Counted from the stretch's first letter, positions 1 through 8,989 are shown. The stretch: DNA of 64,000 bases from Mesorhizobium loti (GCF_002858745.1 NZ_PJRO01000007.1:115405-179404); one strand, 5' to 3'. Translations and numbers: made by a program. Notes: a model not told the origin generated them from the letters alone.

Positions 1-500
1 AGATCGCGCGGAATGGTGTCGAAATAGCTCTGCAGCATCCACACGTTGAACGCGACGTTGAAGGCCATGTAGACGACGCCGACGGCGGTCGTGCTTTCGA
101 TCAGGCCCCAGGCGGCGATCAGGCGGAACAGGCCGAGCACCAGCACGATGGACGAGATCATCTGCGAGACGAGCAGGAACTGCCGCATCGCGCCATGGCC
201 GGCAAAACGGAAGCGCGACATGGCATAGGCGGCGGGAATGGCAACGATAATGGCGCCGACTGTCGCCAGCACCGACACATAGAGCGAATTGAGCAAGGCG
301 CGGCCGAAGCCCGTCGCCACCCACATGTCGGCGAAATTCGACCAGCGGAATTCGCTCGGCCACCAGGTCGGCGACAGCACTTCAGGGCGCGGCTTGACGG
401 CGGTCAAAAACATCACCGCGAAGGGGAATAGCGTCACCACGATCAGTGGCGACAAAAGCAGCCAGGCGACGACTGAGCGGATCAGCTTGCTTTTCTTCAT
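1..500 (-). CDS. Carbohydrate ABC transporter permease, MalG type (3' end outside window)
   Basis: Inner-membrane permease subunit of a CUT1 sugar importer. The ATG at 500 begins [19 protein letters not shown], a positively charged N-terminus followed by the first membrane helix. About 166 codons are present; the frame is open to the window edge, so the cytoplasmic EAA loop that docks on the ATPase lies outside. It overlaps the preceding permease gene by 4 nt (ATGA), which implies translational coupling in the order binding protein, MalF-like, MalG-like. The ATPase partner is probably the UgpC-like gene at 3816. The substrate cannot be read from this subunit. Confidence 0.9.
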   Translation of the reverse strand, partial: MKKSKLIRSVVAWLLLSPLIVVTLFPFAVMFLTAVKPRPEVLSPTWWPSEFRWSNFADMWVATGFGRALLNSLYVSVLATVGAIIVAIPAAYAMSRFRFAGHGAMRQFLLVSQMISSIVLVLGLFRLIAAWGLIESTTAVGVVYMAFNVAFNVWMLQSYFDTIPRD

Positions 501-1366
501 GCTTCCCGCTCCCGCATGGCCAGACGCACATAGATCATGGTGAAGACGAGCAGGATCGCGAACATCACGAGCGAAACGGCCGATGCCTCGCCGAGTTTCC
601 CGACACGGAAGGCCAGCTTGTAGAGATAGGTCACCAGAATGTCCGTGGAGTTGGCCGGCCCGCCCTGCGTCATCACCCAGATGATGGGGAAGGAATTGAA
701 GACGTAGATCATGTTCAGCACGATGGCGATGTTGATGAACGGCTTCAGCAGCGGCAGCGTGATGGTGCGGAACTGCTGCCAGGCGGAAGCACCTTCGAGA
801 GCAGCCGCCTCGTAAAGATCGTCCGGGATCGAGGAGAGGCCGCCGAGGAAGATGGTGACGGTGAACGGCACGGTGACCAGGATGCCGATCAGCACCTGCA
901 TCGGGAAGGCCGTGCCGGCGCTGGCCAGCCACTGGATGTTCTGGTCGATGATGCCAAGGCCCGTGAGCGCCGAATTCAGCATGCCGCTTTCGCCGTTCAG
1001 CGCCCAGCGCCAGACCACGGCTGTCATGGTCAGCGATACCGCCCAGGGCAAAAGGATGATGACGCGGGCAAGGCTGCGGCCATAAAAATCCGAGTTGAGG
1101 ATCATCGCCACAGGGATGGACAGGATCAGCGCGCCGGCGACGACCGAAAGCGTCCACAGGCCAGTGCGCCAGAGTGCTGCCATGAAATCGGGATCGCCGG
1201 CCAGCGCTGTGAAATTGGCCAGCCCGCTGAAATCGCGCAGCTGGCCGAAGCGGCTGACGTCATGGGTCGAGATCTGGACCAGGTCGTAGACCGGCCAGAA
1301 AATCACCACCGCCGCCAGGAACAGGCTGGGCAGGATGAGCAGATAAGGCAGCGCGCGATTATGCAT
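497..1366 (-). CDS. Carbohydrate ABC transporter permease, MalF type
   Basis: 289-aa inner-membrane permease with about six hydrophobic helices. The EAA loop is visible near residues 180-205 ([17 protein letters not shown] followed by TLPLLKP), the contact site for a MalK/UgpC-type ATPase. Length and loop fit the MalF/UgpA/LacF branch of CUT1 importers. It lies 252 nt downstream of the binding-protein gene and overlaps the next permease by 4 nt. The gap before it holds two stem-loops, which may lower permease expression relative to the binding protein. The sugar is unknown; the linked GH1 glycosidase suggests a glycoside or oligosaccharide. Confidence 0.92.
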   Translation of the reverse strand: MHNRALPYLLILPSLFLAAVVIFWPVYDLVQISTHDVSRFGQLRDFSGLANFTALAGDPDFMAALWRTGLWTLSVVAGALILSIPVAMILNSDFYGRSLARVIILLPWAVSLTMTAVVWRWALNGESGMLNSALTGLGIIDQNIQWLASAGTAFPMQVLIGILVTVPFTVTIFLGGLSSIPDDLYEAAALEGASAWQQFRTITLPLLKPFINIAIVLNMIYVFNSFPIIWVMTQGGPANSTDILVTYLYKLAFRVGKLGEASAVSLVMFAILLVFTMIYVRLAMREREA

Positions 1367-1445
1367 GCGGGCCGATCAGGGATATCATCAACGGAAAGAC
1401 CTCAAAGTTTGATGTTTGCGCTGCCCCTCATCGCCCTGCCGGGCA

Positions 1446-1572
1446 CTTTCTCCCCGTGAATGGGGAGAAGGACACGCGTCAACGATTTCGCCAATTGTCG
1501 ACATTGCAGAACGAGCGCCTGCCGGCGGCCTGCTCTCCTCTCCCCGTTCCCGGGGAGAGGATGCCGGCAGGC
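1446..1572. repeat. Intergenic palindromic repeats (two stem-loops)
   Basis: The 252-bp gap between the binding-protein gene and the permeases carries two hairpins. The first pairs TTCTCCCC (1448-1455) with GGGGAGAA (1462-1469). The second has inner arms CCTCTCCCCG (1537-1546) and CGGGGAGAGG (1551-1560), nested inside outer arms GCCTGCCGGC (1517-1526) and GCCGGCAGGC (1563-1572). They resemble the CCTTCTCCCC/GGGGAGAAGG palindromes common between genes in rhizobia, and a third member is at 58255. The position, inside an operon just after a binding-protein gene, suits an mRNA-stabilising or attenuating role; that role is inferred. Confidence 0.75.
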
Positions 1573-1618
1573 AGGTGAGAGGCGGCGCAGACAGTCCAGT
1601 TTCTCTCACGCGGCCGAA

Positions 1619-2848
1619 CTACTTCTTCAGGACGCCGTTTGCCTTGGCGGCGGCATCCTTCAGCGTTGCTTCCGGCTCGCCCTGGCCGAGATAGATCTTC
1701 TGGACGGCATCGGAGGTGATCTGCGCAATCTCTTCCCAGCCCGGAATGACTGGCGCGAAGCGGGCCTCGGGCAGCAGCGCAGTGAAAGCGGCCAACCCTG
1801 CGTCCTTGGTGTAATAATCCATCTTCGCCTCTTCCTTGTTGACCGGCAGCAGGCCCTCGTTCTGGGTGAACTTGGCGCGCTGTTCGGTCGAGAACAGGAA
1901 GTCGAGCAGCTTCCAGGCCTCTTCCTTGTTCTTGGAGTTCTTGAACATGATGATGGAGTCGGTGACGCCATAGGTGCCACGGGCGCCGGTCGGTCCGGCC
2001 GGGATCGCCGCTACGCCATATTTCAGGGTGGGCGCCTCTTCCTTGATCTGGTTCATCATGAAGGGGGCGGTGATCATCATGCCGACCTTACCCTGCTTGA
2101 ACAGGGCCATGACGTCCTCACGGTTCATCGAGGTGACGCCCGGCTGGGTCAGGCCTTCGTCGATCATCGACTTGTAGAGCTTGGCGGCTTCCAGCGCACC
2201 CGGCGTGCTCAGGCCCGACGTGCCGTCCTTGTTGAGGATCTCGGTGCCGAATGACCACATCCCGTAATAATAATAGACGTCGGTCTCGATCTCCTTGCCC
2301 TGGATGCCGTAGCCGAAGGCGCCGTTCGCCTTGATCTTGCGGGCATCCTCCTGCAGCTCGACCCAGGTCGCCGGCGGATTGGCGATACCGGCCTTATCGA
2401 ACAGTTCCTTGTTGTAATACATGGCGCGCGCGGAAGCGGCGATCGGCAGGCCGTAGGTCTTACCTTCCATGATCGACGGCGACAGGAAGGTCTCGATGAA
2501 GCGACCCTTGAAATCGGGCGTCAGATACTGGTCGAGCGGCTCGGCAACACCCTGCTGCACGAAATCGATCAGCCAGCGCGTGCCGATGATCGAAAGGTCC
2601 GCATTGGTGCCGGCGGTGATGTCGGTGGTCAGCTTTTGCAGCAGCACGTCCCACGGCACGATTTCGAACTTCAGCGTCGTGCCGGGATTGGCTGCCTCGA
2701 ACTCCTTCTTGACCTCCTCGAAATAGGGGCCGGTCTTCGAAGAGTATTCCGCGACGGTCACGCGCACCTCGCCCGCATCGGCCTGCGCGGCCACCGCCAA
2801 CATGCTCAACCCGGCCAGAAGGCCGGCAGTCCATCGTGCCAGTTTCAT
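1619..2848 (-). CDS. Sugar ABC transporter substrate-binding protein (CUT1)
   Basis: 409-aa periplasmic binding protein, extracellular solute-binding family 1. It has a typical Sec signal peptide (charged MKLARW, hydrophobic core, likely cleavage after AQADA near residue 26), then a beta-strand start EVRVTVAEYSSKTGPYFEEV. The ATG at 2848 follows a GGGAGAG ribosome-binding site. It is the first gene of a minus-strand operon with two permeases. An SDR, an ATPase, an RpiR regulator and a GH1 enzyme run the other way from the shared intergenic region, so all are likely one uptake and breakdown locus. The exact ligand cannot be assigned. Confidence 0.93.
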   Translation of the reverse strand: MKLARWTAGLLAGLSMLAVAAQADAGEVRVTVAEYSSKTGPYFEEVKKEFEAANPGTTLKFEIVPWDVLLQKLTTDITAGTNADLSIIGTRWLIDFVQQGVAEPLDQYLTPDFKGRFIETFLSPSIMEGKTYGLPIAASARAMYYNKELFDKAGIANPPATWVELQEDARKIKANGAFGYGIQGKEIETDVYYYYGMWSFGTEILNKDGTSGLSTPGALEAAKLYKSMIDEGLTQPGVTSMNREDVMALFKQGKVGMMITAPFMMNQIKEEAPTLKYGVAAIPAGPTGARGTYGVTDSIIMFKNSKNKEEAWKLLDFLFSTEQRAKFTQNEGLLPVNKEEAKMDYYTKDAGLAAFTALLPEARFAPVIPGWEEIAQITSDAVQKIYLGQGEPEATLKDAAAKANGVLKK

Positions 2849-3045
2849 AAACTCTCTCCCATTGTCATTGCGGGCCCACCGTCATTGCGGACCGATGCCC
2901 CGAGCAGCAACATGTGGCTTTTGCCTTCATGTTATTTTCCTACATTATCGCTGAAAATCCACCTTTCAAGCAGATTTTTCTGTTGCTTAATTACATTTTT
3001 GATCCCATTTTCGCCTCAGCCAGGTTGGAGGAGACAGCGCGGGCG
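2849..3045. promoter_or_regulatory. Divergent promoter region of the sugar locus
   Basis: A 197-bp gap between the divergent binding-protein gene (ATG 2848, minus) and the SDR gene (ATG 3046, plus). Positions about 2925-3005 are much richer in A and T than the rest of the locus, as expected for promoters. No single clear -35/-10 pair or long perfect palindrome was found. The RpiR-type regulator encoded in the plus operon is the most likely protein to bind here, by gene context only. Confidence 0.5.
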
Positions 3046-3813
3046 ATGTCCAATACGGAATTCCAGGGCAAGACCGTGGTGATCACCGGAGCCGGCGGTG
3101 GGCTGGGCTCGGCGCTGGTGGCGCTGTTCGCCGAACGCGGCGCGCGGGTGGTCGGCTGTGACCAGTCGCTCGAGGCCCTGAGCAGTGTGGCGATCGCCTC
3201 CCGCCATGTCTTCGACCTGGCCAAGCGCGAGGAGATGGAGGCCGCCGCAAGCGCAATCGTCGCGCAGGACGGCGTGCCCGATATCCTGATCAACAATGCC
3301 GGCTGGACCCGTGCCGAGACGCTGACGGCGCTCAACGCCGCAACCATCGAACGCGAGCTCGACCTCAATCTCACCGGCGTCATGACCTTTGCCGATCCGC
3401 TGACCAAAGCGATGGCAAAGCGCGGCAGTGGCAGCGTCGTCTTCGTTTCGTCGGTCAACGCCATCGCGCATTTCGGCAACCCGGCCTATGCCGCCGCCAA
3501 GGCCGGCATCAACGCCTATGCCAAGGCGATCGCGGTTGAACTTGGTCGCAGCGGAGTGCGTGCCAATGTCGTCTGCCCCGGCTCGATCCGCACCGCCGCC
3601 TGGGATCACCGGCTGGAGAAGAACCCGGAGGTTCTCGGCAAGCTGAAGCGGCTCTACCCGCTCGGCCGCATCGTCGAGGCGCGCGAAGTGGCCGAGGCCG
3701 TCGTCTTCCTGGCGTCGTCGCGTTCCTCGGGTATCACCGGCGTGGTGATGCCGGTCGATGCCGGCCTGACGGCAGGCTTCCTGCCCTTCATCGACGATAT
3801 CCTGGGAGGTTAG
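3046..3813 (+). CDS. SDR family NAD(P)-dependent oxidoreductase
   Basis: 255-aa classical short-chain dehydrogenase. The nucleotide-binding motif TGAGGGLG is at residues 14-21, NNAG follows near residue 85, and the active-site Tyr and Lys are in the YAAAKAG segment (Y-x-x-x-K). The frame is open back to 2914, but the upstream part encodes an AT-rich, unrelated stretch. ATG 3046, preceded by GGAGGA at 3028-3033, gives the normal family length. It heads a plus-strand operon and its end contains the ribosome-binding site of the ATPase gene. It probably oxidises a sugar or polyol; the substrate is unknown. Confidence 0.9.
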   Translation: MSNTEFQGKTVVITGAGGGLGSALVALFAERGARVVGCDQSLEALSSVAIASRHVFDLAKREEMEAAASAIVAQDGVPDILINNAGWTRAETLTALNAATIERELDLNLTGVMTFADPLTKAMAKRGSGSVVFVSSVNAIAHFGNPAYAAAKAGINAYAKAIAVELGRSGVRANVVCPGSIRTAAWDHRLEKNPEVLGKLKRLYPLGRIVEAREVAEAVVFLASSRSSGITGVVMPVDAGLTAGFLPFIDDILGG

Positions 3814-3815
3814 CC

Positions 3816-4877
3816 ATGACCGATGTCTCGTTCCGGGGCCTGTCGAAATCATACGGCCAGCATAGTATCCTCGAGGACATCAACCTGGAGATCGCCGGTG
3901 GCGAATTCGTCGTGCTGGTCGGCCCGTCCGGCTGCGGCAAGTCCACGCTGCTGCGCATGCTGGCGGGGCTGGAAACGATCACCTCCGGCGACCTTCTTGT
4001 CGGCGGCGTGCGTTCCAACGATCTGCCGCCGCAGAAGCGCAACATCGCCATGGTGTTCCAGTCCTACGCGCTGTTCCCGCATCTGAAAGCGTCGCAGAAC
4101 ATCGGCTTCGGCCCGAAGATCCGTGGTGAAAGCGCGCCGGTGGTCGAGGAAAAGGTCAAGAAGGCTTCCGGCATCCTGAACCTGTTCTCCTATCTCGACC
4201 GCTATCCGCGCCAGCTCTCCGGCGGCCAGCGCCAGCGTGTCGCGATGGGCCGCGCCATCGTACGCGAACCTTCCGTGTTCCTGTTCGATGAGCCGCTTTC
4301 AAACCTTGACGCGCAGTTGCGCGTGCAGATGCGCGTCGAGATCAAGGCGCTGCACCAGCGGCTCAAATCTACCATCGTCTATGTCACACACGATCAGATC
4401 GAGGCCATGACCATGGCCGATCGCATCGTGGTGATGGACAAGGGCCGCATCCAGCAGGTCGGCAGGCCGCTCGATCTCTATGACAAACCGGCAAACAAAT
4501 TCGTCGCCTCCTTCATTGGCTCGCCATCGATGAGTTTCGTTTCCGGCGCGCTGAAATCGCAACCGGACGGCATTTGGTTCGAGCCCTCGGGCGGCGGCAA
4601 GCTGAAACTCAGCAACGATCGCGCGGCCTCGGGAATGGTAGAAGCCGGCATCCGCCCGGAACATTTCTTCGTCGGCGGCGACGGCTCCGTCAGCGTGCGC
4701 GTCGACGTGGTCGAGCCGACAGGCTCGGAAACCCATGTCTATGGCGCGATCGGCAACGACTCGGTGCGTGCGGTGTTCCGCGACCGCATTGCAGTCAAAC
4801 CCGGCGACCGGCTGCCGGTCAGCGTCGCACCCGGCAACATCCACCTGTTCGACACGGCGACAGGCCTGCCGCTGTGA
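3816..4877 (+). CDS. ABC transporter ATP-binding protein, MalK/UgpC family
   Basis: 353-aa ATPase of a CUT1 sugar importer. Walker A GPSGCGKST (about residues 36-44), signature LSGGQRQR, Walker B FLFDEP with the D-loop SNLDA, and switch histidine VTHDQ are all intact. A C-terminal TOBE/regulatory region follows (about residues 235-353). GGGAGG sits six nt before the ATG, inside the end of the SDR gene. It is the only CUT1-type ATPase in the window, so it probably energises the permeases at 1-1366, although it is on the opposite strand. Confidence 0.94.
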   Translation: MTDVSFRGLSKSYGQHSILEDINLEIAGGEFVVLVGPSGCGKSTLLRMLAGLETITSGDLLVGGVRSNDLPPQKRNIAMVFQSYALFPHLKASQNIGFGPKIRGESAPVVEEKVKKASGILNLFSYLDRYPRQLSGGQRQRVAMGRAIVREPSVFLFDEPLSNLDAQLRVQMRVEIKALHQRLKSTIVYVTHDQIEAMTMADRIVVMDKGRIQQVGRPLDLYDKPANKFVASFIGSPSMSFVSGALKSQPDGIWFEPSGGGKLKLSNDRAASGMVEAGIRPEHFFVGGDGSVSVRVDVVEPTGSETHVYGAIGNDSVRAVFRDRIAVKPGDRLPVSVAPGNIHLFDTATGLPL

Positions 4878-5755
4878 AGACACCGGCGGACATCATCACC
4901 CGCCTGCAGATGATGGCGCAGGACGGCACCAAGGCGGATCGTCGGCTGGCGGGCATGGTGCTGTCCGATCCCGACTTTGTCTCCAAGGCGGCGATTTCCG
5001 AGATCGCCACGCGCGCCGGCATCAGCGAGCCGACCGTCACGCGCTTCTGCCGCAATCTCGGCTGCGACGGGTTGCGCGATTTCAAATTCTACCTCGCCCA
5101 GGCCATCGCCATCGGCGGCCAGTATCTTTCAGCAGAGCCACCCGGCAGCGACGTGCGTGACCAGCGCATCGCCGCCGCCATCACCGAAGCGGCGATCGCC
5201 GCGATCCAGCGCGCCAGCGCCATGCTGCCGATGGCGAAGCTGATCGAGATCGCCGAACGCATCGCCGTTTCCGGCAACATCCTGTGCATCGGCTCCGGCG
5301 GCATCTCATCTATGATGGCGACCGAAATGCAGAACCGGCTGTTCCGTCTCGGGCTCTCGGCACTGGCGCAGGTCGACGGACAACTGCAGCGCATGTATGC
5401 CTCGGTGGCGACGCCCGAAACCACGGTGCTTGCCTTTTCCGTCTCCGGCTATGCGCGCTCGACCGTCGAAGCCATCCAGGTGGCCCGGCAGTATGGTGCC
5501 ACCACAGTTGCCGTCACCCCGCCGGATTCAGCGCTGGCCAAGGCCGCAGAGACGCTGATCCCGTTCCAGTCGCTCGAAGACGGTAACATCTACAAGCCGA
5601 CCTCTTCGCGCTACGCCCTGCTGGCCATCCTCGACATCATCGCCACCGCGACCGCCGAAGCGCGTGGACCGAAGGCGCTGGAAAATCTGCGCCGGATCAA
5701 GCAAAGCGTTTACACACTGAAAGTGGCCGACCCGCGCCTGCCGCTGGGGGACTGA
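4874..5755 (+). CDS. MurR/RpiR family transcriptional regulator (HTH plus SIS)
   Basis: 293-aa cytoplasmic regulator. Residues about 1-75 form the HTH_6 domain (SEPTVTRFCRNLG is the recognition helix region). Residues about 120-260 form a SIS sugar-phosphate-binding domain with the loop IGSGGIS and the FSVSG segment. The start is GTG 4874, which overlaps the stop of the ATPase gene by 4 nt (GTGA); the frame is open further upstream but lies inside the ATPase gene. RpiR proteins sense phosphosugars, so it is a good candidate for the local regulator of this uptake operon. Confidence 0.92.
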   Translation: MKTPADIITRLQMMAQDGTKADRRLAGMVLSDPDFVSKAAISEIATRAGISEPTVTRFCRNLGCDGLRDFKFYLAQAIAIGGQYLSAEPPGSDVRDQRIAAAITEAAIAAIQRASAMLPMAKLIEIAERIAVSGNILCIGSGGISSMMATEMQNRLFRLGLSALAQVDGQLQRMYASVATPETTVLAFSVSGYARSTVEAIQVARQYGATTVAVTPPDSALAKAAETLIPFQSLEDGNIYKPTSSRYALLAILDIIATATAEARGPKALENLRRIKQSVYTLKVADPRLPLGD

Positions 5756-5757
5756 CC

Positions 5758-7155
5758 GTGGCACCCTTCTCTCCAGTTCGCGAGACGGCAGAAACTCCGG
5801 CAGCCTTGGGCGCCACCTTCCCGCGCGAGTTTCTATTCGGAGTTGCCACCGCTGCCTATCAGATCGAAGGCGCCCTCACCGAAGACGGGCGTGGCGAGTC
5901 GGTCTGGGATCGTTTCCTGCGCCAGCCCGGACTTGTGGTGGACGGCAGCGACGGCGCCATCGCAGCCGACCACTATCATCGCTGGCGCGAGGATCTCGGC
6001 ATCATGACCGGGCTCGGCCTCGGCGCCTATCGTTTCTCCATTTCCTGGTCGAGGGTCCAGCCAACCGGTAGCGGCGCGGTCAATAAAGCGGGGCTCGCCT
6101 TCTACGATCGTCTCGTCGACGGCCTTCTGGAGCGGAACATCGAACCCGTCGCCACGCTTTTCCATTCCGACATGCCTGTCGCGCTGATGGACAATGGAGG
6201 CTGGCGCGCACGCGAGACGAGCGCGCGCTTCGGCGATTTCGCGGAGCATGTCGCAAGGAGGATCGGCGACCGTGTCGGCAACTGGTTCACCATTGCCGAA
6301 CCTTATACCTTGATGCGCCATAGCTATGTGCTCGGCGAGCACGCGCCCGGCCTTCGCTTGTCGACCGGCGCGGCGCTGCCGGTGATGCACCATCTTCTGC
6401 TTGGCCACGGTCTTGCCACGCGGGCAATCCGCTCGCATTCCAAGGCGAGAGTTGGTCTGACCAACCATTCCTCGCCTTGCCGGCCTGTTTCGCAGGCGGC
6501 CGAAGACGTCGCGGCGAACACGATGTTCGACACGCTGCGCAACCATCTCGTCACCGATGCCGTGCTGCTCGGCCGCTATCCGACGGAACTGGAAGCCCTT
6601 CCCCATGCCGACTGGTCGGCGGTTCGGGAGGCCGATTTCGAGATCATCAAGACCCCGATCGACTGGCTCGGCCTGACCTATTTCCACCCGATCGCGGTGA
6701 GCCCACCCGCCTCACGCGGACCCGAGCCCTTCGATATCGCCGTGACCGGCGGGGAGCCGGAAACAACCATGGGATGGCCGATCGTACCGGCCGGCCTCGG
6801 CGAGGTCCTGACCGCACTCCGTGACCGTTATGGCGACAGTCTGCCACCGATCGTCATCACAGAGAATGGCTGCTCCATGCCGGACCAGCTCTCCAAGGAC
6901 GGGCGCGTCGACGACCAGCAGAGGATCCGCTTCCTTGCGGGCCATCTGAAAGTCCTTGCCGAGGCGATACAGTCCGGTATCCGCATCGACGGCTACTTCA
7001 TCTGGTCGTTCCTGGATCACTTCGAATGGGAACTTGGCTACACCAAGCGGTGGGGCATCGTGTATGTCGATTTCGACACCCAGCAACGAACGCTCAAGTC
7101 GAGTGCCCACTGGTATCGCGAATTGATCGAAGGCTGGCGGTCCGCCCAGGTTTGA
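5758..7155 (+). CDS. Glycoside hydrolase family 1 protein, atypical active site
   Basis: 465-aa (beta/alpha)8 enzyme of the beta-glucosidase family. Family landmarks are present: AAYQIEGA (33-40), the nucleophile in ITENG (Glu369), and near the C-terminus FEWELGY and KRWGIVYVD. Other usually strict positions differ. The acid/base motif T-x-N-E-P is TIAEP (Glu181 kept, Asn replaced by Ala180), the usual H-W-D is HSD (136-138), and the G-x-N-Y-Y segment is GLTYF. Both catalytic glutamates remain, so hydrolysis is plausible, but recognition of the sugar 2-OH probably differs. It starts at GTG 5758, two nt after the RpiR stop. No signal peptide, so it acts in the cytoplasm on an imported glycoside. 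Confidence 0.88.
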   Translation: MAPFSPVRETAETPAALGATFPREFLFGVATAAYQIEGALTEDGRGESVWDRFLRQPGLVVDGSDGAIAADHYHRWREDLGIMTGLGLGAYRFSISWSRVQPTGSGAVNKAGLAFYDRLVDGLLERNIEPVATLFHSDMPVALMDNGGWRARETSARFGDFAEHVARRIGDRVGNWFTIAEPYTLMRHSYVLGEHAPGLRLSTGAALPVMHHLLLGHGLATRAIRSHSKARVGLTNHSSPCRPVSQAAEDVAANTMFDTLRNHLVTDAVLLGRYPTELEALPHADWSAVREADFEIIKTPIDWLGLTYFHPIAVSPPASRGPEPFDIAVTGGEPETTMGWPIVPAGLGEVLTALRDRYGDSLPPIVITENGCSMPDQLSKDGRVDDQQRIRFLAGHLKVLAEAIQSGIRIDGYFIWSFLDHFEWELGYTKRWGIVYVDFDTQQRTLKSSAHWYRELIEGWRSAQV

Positions 7156-7192
7156 TAGATCGACCATCGTTTCTGCCGACGAGAGAGTGAAG

Positions 7193-8263
7193 ATGAGCCC
7201 ACGCCCCAAGACCATTGCTGAAATCGACACGCCCGCCGTGCTGATCGACCTCGACCGCGCCGAACGCAACATCGCAAGCGCACAGAAGGCAGCAGATGCC
7301 GCCGGGGTTAAGCTCAGGCCCCATATCAAGACGCACAAGTTGCCCTTCTTCGCCAAAAAGCAGGTCGAGGCGGGTGCGACCGGCATCACCTGCCAGAAGA
7401 TCGGCGAAGCCGAGGTGATGGCCGACGCCGGGCTGACCGACATCTTCCTGCCCTACAACATCATCGGCAAGGCAAAGCTGGAACGACTGCTGGCGCTGCA
7501 CAAGCGCATCACGCTTTCCGTCACCGCCGACAGCGCGACCACGATAACCGGTCTTGCCGGGACCTTCACCGATCCGGCACGACCGCTCAAGGTGCTGGTC
7601 GAATGCGATACGGGTGCTGCCCGCTGCGGCGTCCAGACCGCCGAGCAGGCGCTGGCGTTGGCCAGGCAGATCGACGCGGCAGCCGGCCTCGCCTTCGGCG
7701 GGCTGATGACCTATCCGGCGACCGGCGCTCCGGAAGACGCCGAAGCCTGGCTCGCCGCCGCGCGCGACCTGCTCGGACAAGAGGGCCTCGCCTGCGAGAC
7801 CGTGACCAGCGGCGGCACGCCTGACATGTGGCGCAAGCAGGACACGGCCATCGTCACCGAATATCGGCCCGGCACCTATATCTACATGGACCGCTACCAG
7901 GTGAAACAGGGTGCGGCCACAGCCGACGATTGCGCACTGACCGTGCTTGCCACCGTGGTCTCAGTGCCGACACCGACCCGTGCCATCCTCGACAGCGGCT
8001 CCAAGGCGCTCACCAGCGACCTGCTCGGCCTGCCCGACCATGGCGAGCTGGTCGGCATTCCGGGCGCCCGCGTGACAGCGCTCAGCGAAGAACACGGCAA
8101 GGTCGAGCTGACGGGCGGCGCGACGCTGGCGGTCGGCGACCGTGTGCGCGTGCTGCCGGACCATGCCTGCGTCGTCACCAACCTGTTCGACGAGGTCTAT
8201 CTCGTTTCCGGTGACCGCGTCGTCGACGTTCTGCCGGTCGCCGCGCGCGGCAAACTTTCCTGA
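7193..8263 (+). CDS. DSD1/D-threonine aldolase-like PLP enzyme
   Basis: 356-aa fold-type III PLP enzyme: an alanine-racemase-like N-terminal barrel and a C-terminal D-serine-dehydratase-like domain. The PLP lysine is in RPHIKTHKLP (about residues 41-50). Near the C-terminus LPDHACVVTNLFDEVYLV carries the His and Cys expected for the metal site of this family. A GTG at 7187 is also in frame, but GAGAGAG at 7181-7187 is correctly spaced only for ATG 7193. Members cleave D-threonine or dehydrate D-serine and related beta-hydroxy D-amino acids; which reaction applies here is not visible. It lies 37 nt after the GH1 gene. Confidence 0.85.
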   Translation: MSPRPKTIAEIDTPAVLIDLDRAERNIASAQKAADAAGVKLRPHIKTHKLPFFAKKQVEAGATGITCQKIGEAEVMADAGLTDIFLPYNIIGKAKLERLLALHKRITLSVTADSATTITGLAGTFTDPARPLKVLVECDTGAARCGVQTAEQALALARQIDAAAGLAFGGLMTYPATGAPEDAEAWLAAARDLLGQEGLACETVTSGGTPDMWRKQDTAIVTEYRPGTYIYMDRYQVKQGAATADDCALTVLATVVSVPTPTRAILDSGSKALTSDLLGLPDHGELVGIPGARVTALSEEHGKVELTGGATLAVGDRVRVLPDHACVVTNLFDEVYLVSGDRVVDVLPVAARGKLS

Positions 8264-8290
8264 ACCCTTCTCCAGACGAACGGAGCCTTC

Positions 8291-8764
8291 ATGTCTGAAA
8301 CCAAGAACCCATTTGCCAGCGACTCGGACCGCGCCTTCATCTGGGAAATGCTGATGCCGCGCGATTTCGAGGCCTTTGCCTCGCAGGACTGGTCGATGGT
8401 GGCCGGCGATTTCGACGAGATGCGCTTCCTCGGCATCCATGCCCATAATTCGCCCAACCAGGACGACTGGAACGCCGCGTTCCCGACCCTGCAGGCCTAT
8501 CGCGACGAGTGGCTGCGCCAGGCCGCCGAATCCGCTTCGGTCGCCTATGCCGAGCCATTGCCCTCGGCACTGCTCAAGGCGGTGACGCTCAACCGTATCG
8601 ACATCAACGGCAATGTCGCCGTCGCCCACAAGAAGTTCGACGGCACCGTGCCGCTGGCCGATGGCAGTGTTGATCGGCTGAACTGGCAGACCCTCTATTT
8701 CTGCCGCAATAACGGCGACCGCTGGCGCATCACCGGCTTCGTCGGCTACATGAAATACCGCTGA
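8291..8764 (+). CDS. NTF2/SnoaL-like small protein
   Basis: 157-aa cytoplasmic protein without a signal peptide or membrane segment. The length and the C-terminal strand pattern (NWQTLYFCRNNGDRWRITGF) suggest a SnoaL/NTF2-like alpha+beta cone fold; this rests on appearance, not on a catalytic signature. It is the last gene of the plus-strand sugar locus, 27 nt after the PLP enzyme and followed by a stem-loop. Function unknown; it may be an isomerase or a binding protein of the pathway. Confidence 0.7.
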   Translation: MSETKNPFASDSDRAFIWEMLMPRDFEAFASQDWSMVAGDFDEMRFLGIHAHNSPNQDDWNAAFPTLQAYRDEWLRQAAESASVAYAEPLPSALLKAVTLNRIDINGNVAVAHKKFDGTVPLADGSVDRLNWQTLYFCRNNGDRWRITGFVGYMKYR

Positions 8765-8774
8765 CATCACCCGT

Positions 8775-8803
8775 GCGATCGCCTTGGCGACCAAGGCGAT
8801 CGC
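8775..8803 (+). terminator. Perfect inverted repeat, probable terminator
   Basis: Arms GCGATCGCCTTGG (8775-8787) and CCAAGGCGATCGC (8791-8803) are perfect over 13 bp with a 3-nt loop, 11 nt after the stop of the NTF2-like gene. No T-run follows, so it may need Rho or act as an mRNA 3' stabiliser. It marks the likely end of the sugar operon. The rest of the gap to 8989 shows nothing recognisable. Confidence 0.6.
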
Positions 8804-8989
8804 CACCGAAATCGGCGCCTGCGCGGGCAGTTTATTAACTGGCGCTGGAATAAGCTCCTCTTGGCCGTTTCACCGGCCATCGACGCATCCCGCATCCTGC
8901 GATGCGTATCGGAGCCGAGGAATGTCTGCACTTTGCCATCCTGGACCGGAAGGCCGCCTTGTTGATGCCATCGGCATCAAGGTGCCGGC

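Noticed and set aside
446..1459. 337-codon plus-strand frame opposite the MalF-like permease
   Set aside because: Composition is Arg/His/Asp-rich as expected for the shadow of a membrane protein; the minus-strand permease has the EAA motif.
1446..1572. CRISPR-like repeat array
   Set aside because: Two unequal hairpins without regular spacers; they are intergenic palindromes.
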